This document shows, piece after piece, positions 56,254-64,000 of a stretch of 64,000 nt of DNA. The notes beneath the pieces are model-generated. The model did no database searches, was not told the DNA's origin, and saw nothing but the letters and a program-made list of their open reading frames with translations. Location of the stretch: positions 1,550,001 through 1,614,000 of the forward strand of contig NZ_CP121662.1 of NCBI RefSeq assembly GCF_029714285.1, in the 5' to 3' direction. How positions within the stretch are numbered: position 1 is the stretch's first letter; each line of letters opens with the position of its first letter. A program made the position numbers and the translations under genes. The DNA is from Rhizobium sp. CB3090. Lineage in GTDB: Bacteria > Pseudomonadota > Alphaproteobacteria > Rhizobiales > Rhizobiaceae.

Positions 56254-56622
56254 TCAACGCGACAACTTCAGAATGAAGTTCTCAGCCTCGATGACGCAGG
56301 CTGTAACCGCAGCCATGCGCGCGGCATCGCCGACATCGCTTTCGAGCGCATTGGCGGCATCGGCCACCTTGAATGCGCCGACAGCACTTGCTGCGCCCTT
56401 CAACCGGTGCGATGCGGCCATGGCGCGCTTGCGGTCGCCGCAGCCGATTTCCTGCAGACAGGACCGCGCCTGCCGGGCAAACATCTGAAGCACTTCCACT
56501 TCGAGCGCCTTGTCGCCCATCGTTTGCTTCGCCAGGTGTACGAGGTCGATCGCCCGCTCCCGCGATGGCGCAGCGCCTCGTGCATTGTCCGGAGCTTCGA
56601 ACGCGATATTCAATGCTGCCAT
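56254..56622 (-). CDS. Hpt domain phosphotransfer protein
   Basis: 122 residues from the ATG at 56622 with GGGAGAG upstream. A four-helix Hpt fold is suggested, with the phosphorylated His72 in AASHRLKGAASAVGAFKVADAA and the following basic/Gly residues conserved. It should relay phosphate between receiver domains. The cognate kinase is unknown; CckA normally uses the unrelated ChpT. It is divergent from the giant pole protein gene across a region with a CtrA-type site. Confidence 0.88.
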   Translation of the reverse strand: MAALNIAFEAPDNARGAAPSRERAIDLVHLAKQTMGDKALEVEVLQMFARQARSCLQEIGCGDRKRAMAASHRLKGAASAVGAFKVADAANALESDVGDAARMAAVTACVIEAENFILKLSR

Positions 56623-57113
56623 GTGCCAACTCTCCCGTCTTATATCTATAACTGCCTGTGGGATTTGCCGCATGGTTGCGGCCTGCCGATGGCGATCCAG
56701 TTAAATTTTGGCACAGTTGGGGCCTAAATCTGCCGGCATGGTTAACGCGCGTTAAACATGGCCAAATTATTAGGTTTTCAGTAATTTGCGCAGACGAAAA
56801 ATGTTAACAATGGCTTAATGAGGCACAGCTCCGAATGTGGAATTAATTGTCACGCATGGGGGAATGTGTCACTACGGTACTGGCAAATTGGGTTGATGGC
56901 GCATGCCTTTGCCCAAGGGGTGGATAGTGGTAATGTTTTAATACCATTCGTTTGAAAAAGCGGGTATCCACCATGAAATGTATTGGGAAATCCACCTCTG
57001 GCGCCAGCCAAGGCGGATAACCTTGCGGGAGGCAGGTTCGTCTTTTCCGGACGTTGGCGGACGCCCGGAGGAGACACGGCAAGCCCGATCGAGTTGTAAC
57101 GAGGCGTAACCGT
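56623..57113. promoter_or_regulatory. 491-bp divergent regulatory region between hpt and the giant pole protein gene
   Basis: No gene is seen. It has a perfect TTAA-N7-TTAA (TTAACAATGGCTTAA, 56804-56818), the consensus for CtrA. A second pair TTAA-N6-TTAA lies at 56742-56755, and a lone TTAA at 56701-56704. Ribosome site GAGG precedes the ATG at 57114. The part 56850-57110 has no recognisable motif. Confidence 0.55.
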
Positions 57114-60100
57114 ATGGCGAACAAAAAGTACATCGAGTCGATCGAAGACAAGGCTTTTCAGGCTTTGGACGAAGCTTTGCAGATCGATTTCAGTGACGAG
57201 AGCTTGGAGCCTCGCAGCGGTTCAACGCCTGACGCCCCGGAGGCAAGAGTGTCTGAGCCATCGAATCCGCCTGCAAGACAGACTCAGGATGATGCAGCAC
57301 GCAAGGCAGCCGCCGCGCGAAGCGCCGCAGCGGCGGCCCGACCGAGCGAAGTGCCGAAGAGCCCTATCTTTGCTCCGGCCAATGACGCCAACCGTATCAG
57401 CCCGGCCAGCATCTTGAAATCTCTCGATGGCGGCTCTCAGAGCCGCGCCGTCCGCAACGCGACGATCTTCTCGCTGTTCTGGATCATCGGCGGCATCGGC
57501 CTTGCTTTCCTGCTTTACGGCCAGCAGCTCTTGAACATCCGCACAGTCGCCGATCTCGCCGCCCTTCCCGGCGTCATCGCCTGCATCATCGGCATCATCG
57601 TTCCCGTTCTTCTCTTCTATGCTTTCGGCATGATGATTTCGCGCGCCCAGGACATGCGCAACGCAGCCCGCTCGATGGCGGAAGTGGCGTTGCGCCTCGC
57701 AGAACCGGAAACTGTCGCTTCCGAGCGCATCATGACCGTCGGTCAGGCCGTACGCCGCGAAGTCTCGGCCATGAACGAAGGCATCGAGCGGACGATCGCG
57801 CGCGCTACCGAGCTCGAGACGCTGGTTCATACCGAGGTCAACGCGCTGGAGCGCAGCTACGCGGATAACGAACTGCGCGTGCGCGGCCTCGTGCATGAGC
57901 TCGGATCCGAGCGCGATGCCATCGTCAATCACGCCGAACGCATCCGCTCGTCGATTGTCGGCGTGCACGACCAGATCAAGGAAGACCTGTCGCTGGCGAC
58001 CGAGGAAATCGCCGTACGCCTGTCGACCTCAGGCGAAGCTTTCGCCTCGATGATCGACACACGCGCCGCGACTCTGATGGAGAAAACCGATACCGCCGTA
58101 GAGACGCTCGGCACCCTCCTTGCCGCCAAGACCGACAGCCTGTTGCAGAACCTTAACGCATCCGGATTTGCGCTGAGCCAGGAATTCGACACGCGTCTGG
58201 AGTCTCTGTCGTCGACCCTGGCGGATCGCGGCAAGGAGCTGTTGAGCCAGTTCGAGACCCGCGCCTCCACGCTCGATGCCAATACCGAGAAGCTCAACAC
58301 CGCGCTCAACGAGCGCGCCCGTCAGTTGAACGAGACGCTGGTCGCACGCACCCGTGACATCAGTGAGAGCCTGACCGGCAGTGAACGCTCGATCACCGGC
58401 ACGCTCGATACAGTGCTCTCCAAGCTCAACAGCGCCCTCGATGAAAAAGGCGCGAGCTTCCGGCAGAGCCTGCAGTCGACTGCCGACGACACTATCATGG
58501 ACATCGACCTGCGTACCGGCTTCTTCGAAGAGCGCATGCAGTCGACCGTGGCGCAGATTTCGACGGCCTTCGACGAACGCGTCTCGGAATTCACTTCGGC
58601 ATTCGACAAGCGCGCCGGCTCGCTAGACAGCAAATTGTCTGAAAGCCTGACCCGGATCAACGAAACGCTGAGCGGTGGCTCGGATGCCATCGATGGCATC
58701 CTGAATTCCAGCATCGAGCGCCTCGGCTCTTCGCTGACCGACCAGTCCTTTGCCCTTGCGACGACGCTCGCCACCAGCCAGGAAGTGCTGGAAAGCGCGA
58801 TCGGCTCCAAGGCGGGCGAGATCGCCTCGGCTCTCGAAGGGGCAACGACCGGAATTACCTCGGCCCTTACCTCCGGAACCAACGAACTGAACTCCGCCCT
58901 CTCCTCCCACGCCGGCACCTTCACGTCCGCCGTCCAGGGCGTAACGCGCGATGTCTCCGCCGCCTTGCAGAGCGGCACAGAGGAACTGACATCCGCTTTT
59001 GCCAGCCGCTCCAGCGAACTCACCGACACTCTTGCTTCGCACTCCGGCGAATTCACCAAGGCGCTGCAGACGGCGACGTCTGACATCTCCTCCGCCCTGA
59101 ATAAAGGCACGAGCGAGCTGACCAATACATTCCTCGGCCGCGCCAGCGAGATCAACAACACGCTTTCGGCCCGTACCGGCGAAATAACCCAGGCACTTGG
59201 CTCGGCTCATGAGCGCATCGACGCCGTCATGGCCGAGCGCAGCAGCGCGCTGTTCGGTGCGCTCTCGGACAACCAATCGCGCTTCGAACAGACGTTGTCT
59301 GACCGCTCCGAGGGGATCATCAACGCCGTCACCGGCAGCCATGAGCATCTGACCGCGGCCCTCGACGAGCGCACTTCGATGCTGGCGATTTCGCTTGCCG
59401 AAAGCCAGCTTCGCCTTGAAAACACGCTCGCAAGCCGCGCCGATGCGATCAGCAGCACCGTTACCGAAACTCACAGCAAGCTGGCCGACACTCTGGACGA
59501 CAAGGTCATGGCGCTCGCCATCGCGCTGTCGGACGGCCAGTCGCGCATTGAAGACACTTTGACGGGCCGGGCCGAAAACCTAACCAGCGCGCTGACGGAG
59601 ACGCACAACAAGCTCACTGACACGCTTGACGACAAGACGATGGCGCTGGCCATTGCTCTCTCCGACAGCCAGGCGCGCCTGGAAGACACCTTGTCCGGTC
59701 GCGTCGAGGGTTTCACCGGTGCGATTGCCGATACGCACAACGCACTGGCCAGCACCTTGGATGACAAGACAAGGGCACTCGCCGCCGCACTCAGCGGCAG
59801 CCAATCCCGTCTGGAGGAAACGCTCTCCGGCCGCGTCGAAGGCCTGACCGCCGCGATTGCCGATACCCATAGCAAGCTTGCCGACACGCTCGATGATAAG
59901 ACGATGGCACTGGCCGTTGCGCTCTCCGAGAGCCAATCCCGTCTTGAAGAAACCCTCTCCGGCCGTGTCGAAGGCCTGACGAGCGCAATTGCCGACACCC
60001 ATAGCAAGCTTGCCGACACGCTCGACGACAAGACAATGGCGCTTGCCATTGCTCTTTCCGAGAGCCAGGCCCGCCTGGAGGATACCCTGTCCGGCCACGC

Positions 60101-63100
60101 AGAAGGTGTCGCTGATACGTTGGACGGCAAGACCAAGGCTCTCGCAGCAGCATTGACGACCGGCCAGTCGCGCCTCGAAGAAACGCTTTCCAATCGTGCC
60201 GAAGCGATCACCAATGCTTTCACCAGCAGCCACAGCACGCTCGCCGACGCGCTGGACGAAAAGGCAATGGCGCTGGCCATCTCTCTTTCCGATACGCAAT
60301 CGCGCCTCGAAGATTCCCTTTCCAGCCGATTAGACGCGCTCTCCGACACAGTCGCCGGCACGCACGACAAGATCGTCAGCAGCCTCGACGACAAGACGCT
60401 GGCTCTTGCCATCGCATTGTCCGACAATCAGGCCCGCATCGAGGAAACGCTGGCAAACAGCGCCGAGGCGATTGCCAGCTCTGTCAGCAGCGGCCATGCG
60501 GCGCTGACCGATGCGCTCGATGACAAGAGCATGGCGTTCGCCATCACGCTCGCCGAAAACCAGAGCCGTTTCGAGAGCGCCCTGGAATCCCGGGCCAACG
60601 CCCTGCTCGACAGTGTCGCCGGTGCGGAATCCCGCGTCGCCGGTGCTTTCGGCGACAAGGCGGATGCCATCCGCGCCGCTTACACCGAAAACCAGGATCG
60701 TCTCGACCGCTCGCTCAGCGCCCATACCGAAGCGCTCTCCGGCCTGCTCGGCAGCAGCAGCGACCGCCTCGAAACCGTCGTCGGCGGCTCGGCCGAGCGC
60801 ATCGAAAGCGCGCTCAACACCACCACGCGCCAGCTTGAAAATACGCTGGGCATCGGCCTGTCGCAGATGGACGAAAACCTTGCCTCCGCCTATGAGCGGA
60901 TGCGCAACACGCTGGAAGACCGCAGCAACGCCATCAGCCTGACACTGCGTGATGCCCATGCCCAGCTCGACAATACGCTGACGGAACAGGCGACCGCGAT
61001 CGGTACATCGATCGCCACCAGCGCCAGCATGCTCGAAATGTCGCTGGAAGACCGCGAAGCCTCGCTGCGCCAGACCATCGACGCCAGTGCGAGAGCGCTC
61101 GAGGAGCGGCTACATGGCGGTGCCGGCGATATTGCCGGCCGTATTCAGCAGGCCGCCGGAGACATCACGCGCTCGGCCGAGATATTCTCCAACAATCTCA
61201 ACCAGTCCATCGACGGCATGACCAGCCGCTTCGCCGAGACCGGTTCGCGCGTCGAAGCCAGCCTGTCCGCTCTGGAAAACCGTATCCATGATGGCGTCGG
61301 CGGTGTTGCTGCGCAGGTGGATGCCGCCGGTAACCGGCTGTCCGACACGCTTTCGAGCGGCATCGCTCAGATCGACCGCGGCAGCGACGACGCAGCGGCC
61401 CGCATCGCAGCCGCGCTCGACAATCGTCTGGCGACCATGGCAGAAGCGATCGATAGCCGCACAGCCAATCTGAGCCAGGCGCTCGAAAGCGGCAGCGCCC
61501 GCATCGAAGAGCGCCTGTCGACCATGGACCGCGCCCTGAATGTCGGCCTCGAAGCCGTCAACCGCACCATCGAAGGCAAGGCCACGAACCTCGCCACGAC
61601 GCTGCGCACCGCCGTTGCCGATGCCGCTCAGGGCATGGACAGCGAAGCGACGCGCACCGCAGACCTGCTTGCCCGCACTGGACAGCAATTCGCCGACGAC
61701 CTCGGCAATCGCAGCGACGCCTTTACCCGCGCCATGAACGAGCGCTCCGAAGAGATCGTCACGCGCGTCTCCGAAACGCACAATCGTCTGGCGAGCCAGG
61801 CGGCTGCCGTCGCTCAGACATTCTCGGAAGCGGGCAACGCGATCGTCAACAAGGTCGCGGAGGCCGAAGGTCTCGTTGGCAATCAGGTCAATGCCATCTC
61901 GCAGGCGCTGTCGTCCGCGGAACAGTCGCTGGAAGCTCGCGGCGCCGCCATCCGCAACACGCTCGCCGGCGGCAGCGAACAGATCGCCTCCACGATGGCT
62001 GAGGTCGAGCGCTCGCTCGACGAACGCAGCAACGCGATCCGTACCAGCCTGGAAGATCGTGCTCGCGAGATCAACGCGACGCTTGCCGATGTCGATAAGG
62101 CTCTGGAAGCCCGCGGCACGTCGATCCGTTCTTCGCTCGACGAGCGCACACGTGAGCTGAACTCCATGCTTGCCGGCCGCTCCAGCGAGCTGTCGCGTCT
62201 GATCGACGAGAAGGCCCGCCCGATCGTCGACCGTTACGCTGCGACCGGCCAGGAAGCGGCAGCGCTGATCTCGGCCGCCGCTCAGGAAAGCAGCGATCGT
62301 CTGCGCGCAGAAAACGCCGCTTTGATCAACGCTATCGCATCGCGCACCAATGATACGCTGGCAGCAATCTCGGCTCGCACCGAACATGCCGCCAACGCCG
62401 TCAGCGCACTGGAGAACAACCTGCTTGCCAGCGTCAACGGCATCATCGAGCGGCTGGCGGAGAACAACTCTGCGATCGCCGGCATGCTGACAAGCGCCGC
62501 CGAGGAATTCGCCACCATCGACGGCCGCCTCAACGCGACATCGGCACGGTTCGCCGACTCCGCATCGAAGGCGGGCGAAATGGTTTCCGCCTCGACCCGG
62601 CTTCTCGAAGGTAAGGTCGACAAGCTCTCGGATATTTCCGGCAAGACCCTGTCGCAGGTCGGCGGCATCATCGGCCGCTTCGATGAACATTCCAAGGTCC
62701 TGTCGCAGGCGTCCCAGCTCCTCGGTGCCGCGCAATCGAACCTGGTCTCGACGCTGGAAGAGCGCGAAACGGCGCTGCAGAACCTGTCCGTCGGCTTGGT
62801 GCAACGCTCGGAAGAAATCGAAAACACCATGCGCGCCCTCGGCAGCATGGTGGAAAGCGCCTTCGACCGTGCCGAACAGCGCTCCAACCAGGTCACCGGC
62901 AATCTGCGCCAGGGCGTTCAATCCTCCTTCGCCGATATCGGCCGTGTGCTCTCCGATGCGGAAGCCCGTGCCGAACAGGCGGCGGAGAGCATGCGCAACG
63001 CACTTCAGAAGGCTGGCGAAGAAGCCAACCAGACGATCGACGGCACCTTCGCCAATGCCGAGCGTCGCTCGGGCGAGCTGACGAACCGTCTCCGTGGCGG

Positions 63101-64000
63101 TCTTTCCGCTTCGATCGCTGACATCGAGAATATGCTGACGGAAGCCAGCAAGACTTCGGACGGCGCAGCCCAGCAACTGCGCGAGACGCTGCGCATCGCC
63201 GTCGACGATGCCGTCGGCCGCTTCTCGGGCGCAACCGACGAGATTCGCCGCTCGGCAGGCGATATCCGCAGGGAACTCGACCTGACCCGCAGCGAACTGA
63301 AGCGTGGCGCCTTCGACCTGCCGGAAGAGGCCAAGGAAAGTGCTGCCGCCATGCGTCGTGCCGTCGCCGAGCAGATCAAGGCGCTGCAGGACATTTCGCA
63401 GATCGTCGGCCGCTCGACACAGCAGTTGGAAATCTCCGAGCCTTCCGCCCGCGCGTTGGCCGATGCGCAGCCGGCTCCACGTCCTCGTCCGGCAGCACCA
63501 GCCCCGGCAGCGCCTGCTCCGGCCGCCGCCGCTCCCCGGCCCCAACAGCCTGCCCCACAGTCGCCTGTTCAGCCGGTAGCACAGCAGCCGGCGCCGCAGC
63601 AGTCGATACCGCAACAGCCGGCACCTCAGCCGCAGCAGCCGCCGATCGAAGCTCTGGGCCTTCGCGGCACCATCACCGAGCGTCCGGTTGCGCCGCAGCC
63701 TCGCCCGATCGAGACGCCGGCTCCTGTCCGCCAGGAAACGGCGGCTGGCGGCGGATGGATCAGCGATCTCCTGCGCGGCGCATCGCGCGACGATCTTGGC
63801 GACCTGCCGCCGGCTCGCCAGACCGCACCACGTCCGCAGTCGGAAGCAGCGCCAGTCGCACGTAATCCGCGGCATGTGGTCGAATCGCTGAACTCGCTTT
63901 CGGTTGATATCGCCCGCGCCATCGACCACGATGCTTCGGTCGATCTGTGGCGTCGTTATCAGCGCGGCGAACGGGATGTCTTCACCCGTCGCCTCTACAC
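57114..64000 (+). CDS. Giant coiled-coil polar growth protein, GPR/RgsE type (open at right edge)
   Basis: At least 2,295 residues, no stop before the window ends. Residues 1-110 are soluble and Ala/Pro-rich; two membrane helices follow (about 117-137, SLFWIIGGIGLAFLLYG, and 152-176, GVIACIIGIIVPVLLFYAF). The rest to about residue 2,100 is almost entirely Ala/Ser/Leu/Glu-rich coiled-coil with apolipoprotein-like repeats, and includes an array of 44-residue units. Residues about 2,118-2,183 are a Pro/Gln/Ala-rich linker, then a C-terminal segment with SLNSLSVDIARAIDHDASVD. This architecture and size match Agrobacterium GPR and Sinorhizobium RgsE, which form a ring at the growing pole and are needed for unipolar growth; they are about 2,100 residues, so this one is longer. 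Frame was checked at several points and is continuous. Confidence 0.88.
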   Translation, partial: MANKKYIESIEDKAFQALDEALQIDFSDESLEPRSGSTPDAPEARVSEPSNPPARQTQDDAARKAAAARSAAAAARPSEVPKSPIFAPANDANRISPASILKSLDGGSQSRAVRNATIFSLFWIIGGIGLAFLLYGQQLLNIRTVADLAALPGVIACIIGIIVPVLLFYAFGMMISRAQDMRNAARSMAEVALRLAEPETVASERIMTVGQAVRREVSAMNEGIERTIARATELETLVHTEVNALERSYADNELRVRGLVHELGSERDAIVNHAERIRSSIVGVHDQIKEDLSLATEEIAVRLSTSGEAFASMIDTRAATLMEKTDTAVETLGTLLAAKTDSLLQNLNASGFALSQEFDTRLESLSSTLADRGKELLSQFETRASTLDANTEKLNTALNERARQLNETLVARTRDISESLTGSERSITGTLDTVLSKLNSALDEKGASFRQSLQSTADDTIMDIDLRTGFFEERMQSTVAQISTAFDERVSEFTSAFDKRAGSLDSKLSESLTRINETLSGGSDAIDGILNSSIERLGSSLTDQSFALATTLATSQEVLESAIGSKAGEIASALEGATTGITSALTSGTNELNSALSSHAGTFTSAVQGVTRDVSAALQSGTEELTSAFASRSSELTDTLASHSGEFTKALQTATSDISSALNKGTSELTNTFLGRASEINNTLSARTGEITQALGSAHERIDAVMAERSSALFGALSDNQSRFEQTLSDRSEGIINAVTGSHEHLTAALDERTSMLAISLAESQLRLENTLASRADAISSTVTETHSKLADTLDDKVMALAIALSDGQSRIEDTLTGRAENLTSALTETHNKLTDTLDDKTMALAIALSDSQARLEDTLSGRVEGFTGAIADTHNALASTLDDKTRALAAALSGSQSRLEETLSGRVEGLTAAIADTHSKLADTLDDKTMALAVALSESQSRLEETLSGRVEGLTSAIADTHSKLADTLDDKTMALAIALSESQARLEDTLSGHAEGVADTLDGKTKALAAALTTGQSRLEETLSNRAEAITNAFTSSHSTLADALDEKAMALAISLSDTQSRLEDSLSSRLDALSDTVAGTHDKIVSSLDDKTLALAIALSDNQARIEETLANSAEAIASSVSSGHAALTDALDDKSMAFAITLAENQSRFESALESRANALLDSVAGAESRVAGAFGDKADAIRAAYTENQDRLDRSLSAHTEALSGLLGSSSDRLETVVGGSAERIESALNTTTRQLENTLGIGLSQMDENLASAYERMRNTLEDRSNAISLTLRDAHAQLDNTLTEQATAIGTSIATSASMLEMSLEDREASLRQTIDASARALEERLHGGAGDIAGRIQQAAGDITRSAEIFSNNLNQSIDGMTSRFAETGSRVEASLSALENRIHDGVGGVAAQVDAAGNRLSDTLSSGIAQIDRGSDDAAARIAAALDNRLATMAEAIDSRTANLSQALESGSARIEERLSTMDRALNVGLEAVNRTIEGKATNLATTLRTAVADAAQGMDSEATRTADLLARTGQQFADDLGNRSDAFTRAMNERSEEIVTRVSETHNRLASQAAAVAQTFSEAGNAIVNKVAEAEGLVGNQVNAISQALSSAEQSLEARGAAIRNTLAGGSEQIASTMAEVERSLDERSNAIRTSLEDRAREINATLADVDKALEARGTSIRSSLDERTRELNSMLAGRSSELSRLIDEKARPIVDRYAATGQEAAALISAAAQESSDRLRAENAALINAIASRTNDTLAAISARTEHAANAVSALENNLLASVNGIIERLAENNSAIAGMLTSAAEEFATIDGRLNATSARFADSASKAGEMVSASTRLLEGKVDKLSDISGKTLSQVGGIIGRFDEHSKVLSQASQLLGAAQSNLVSTLEERETALQNLSVGLVQRSEEIENTMRALGSMVESAFDRAEQRSNQVTGNLRQGVQSSFADIGRVLSDAEARAEQAAESMRNALQKAGEEANQTIDGTFANAERRSGELTNRLRGGLSASIADIENMLTEASKTSDGAAQQLRETLRIAVDDAVGRFSGATDEIRRSAGDIRRELDLTRSELKRGAFDLPEEAKESAAAMRRAVAEQIKALQDISQIVGRSTQQLEISEPSARALADAQPAPRPRPAAPAPAAPAPAAAAPRPQQPAPQSPVQPVAQQPAPQQSIPQQPAPQPQQPPIEALGLRGTITERPVAPQPRPIETPAPVRQETAAGGGWISDLLRGASRDDLGDLPPARQTAPRPQSEAAPVARNPRHVVESLNSLSVDIARAIDHDASVDLWRRYQRGERDVFTRRLY
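59205..60623 (+). repeat. Tandem 132-bp (44-residue) repeat array inside the giant gene
   Basis: Unit starts fall on 59205, 59337, 59469, 59601, 59733, 59865, 59997, 60096, 60228, 60360 and 60492. All steps are 132 bp except the one from 59997, which is 99 bp. The best-conserved units (59733-60095) read THSKLADTLDDKTMALAIAL followed by SESQSRLEETLSGRVEGL and six to seven more residues. Each unit is four 11-residue blocks with Leu/Ile at positions 4 and 11. The short unit lacks exactly one block. Confidence 0.85.

Noticed and set aside
61110..63929. A 939-codon open frame on the minus strand opposite the giant pole protein gene, plus several others from 57222 to 60959
   Set aside because: The plus-strand frame is continuous from 57114 and encodes clear coiled-coil repeats; GC-rich codon bias with few stops produces long antisense frames. 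The antisense products are Arg/Ala/Gly-rich without domains.

Overview
The window is a chromosomal segment of a member of the Rhizobiaceae, most likely Rhizobium or a close relative. The evidence is the purC-purS-purQ ... purL-bolA-grxD order, a CckA kinase, a eukaryotic-type NADP isocitrate dehydrogenase, a zinc-less DksA, a TTG-N11-CAA recA operator, and a giant coiled-coil protein of the Growth Pole Ring (GPR/RgsE) type, a family I know only from Rhizobiales. Codon use is GC-rich, so most long antisense frames are shadows. I saw no rRNA, tRNA or CRISPR array.

Layout. 1-2.8 kb: end of a hydrolase gene, purC, purS, purQ and a small lipoprotein. 2.8-8.4 kb: a small P-loop NTPase gene split by a complete 5,031-bp Tn3-family transposon (3182-8212) with inverted repeats, a 5-bp target duplication, transposase, resolvase and one passenger, a metallophosphoesterase. 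8.4-13.1 kb: DUF1127 protein, MocR-type regulator, PagL-like deacylase, nitrilase and LysR regulator. 13.2-20.7 kb: purL, bolA, a membrane hydrolase, grxD and two tandem MFS exporters. 20.7-27 kb (mostly minus strand): adenylate cyclase, two inositol-monophosphatase paralogs, Fic protein, ttcA, glutaminase, rpsD. 27-33.6 kb: vapBC-type toxin-antitoxin, HerA-like ATPase, FMN-dependent hydroxy-acid dehydrogenase, GNAT-murI-trmJ cluster, periplasmic protein. 33.8-41 kb: icd, GST, AraC/GyrI regulator, alaS, recA. 41-44.3 kb: pseudouridine kinase and glycosidase, and a tryptophanyl-tRNA synthetase preceded by an unannotated 16-residue leader peptide with tandem Trp codons. 44.3-52.8 kb: cckA, fliO-like gene, dksA, sixA, ycjX-ycjF pair, secreted protein. 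52.9-56.7 kb: folP-folB-folK, DUF922 protein, a possible small RNA region, ferredoxin, Hpt protein. 57.1-64 kb: the GPR/RgsE-type gene, open at the right edge.

How the genes connect. The purine genes make FGAR to FGAM (PurS/Q/L) and SAICAR (PurC). BolA and monothiol glutaredoxin usually work together in Fe-S and iron signalling. CckA feeds the CtrA phosphorelay, and a perfect TTAA-N7-TTAA CtrA-type site lies between the divergent hpt and gpr genes, suggesting cell-cycle control of polar growth. The strongest candidates for something new are the trpS leader/attenuator, the transposon whose only cargo is a divergent metallophosphoesterase coupled to the resolvase gene, and the 11-residue periodicity of the giant pole protein, which includes an exact one-hendecad deletion.
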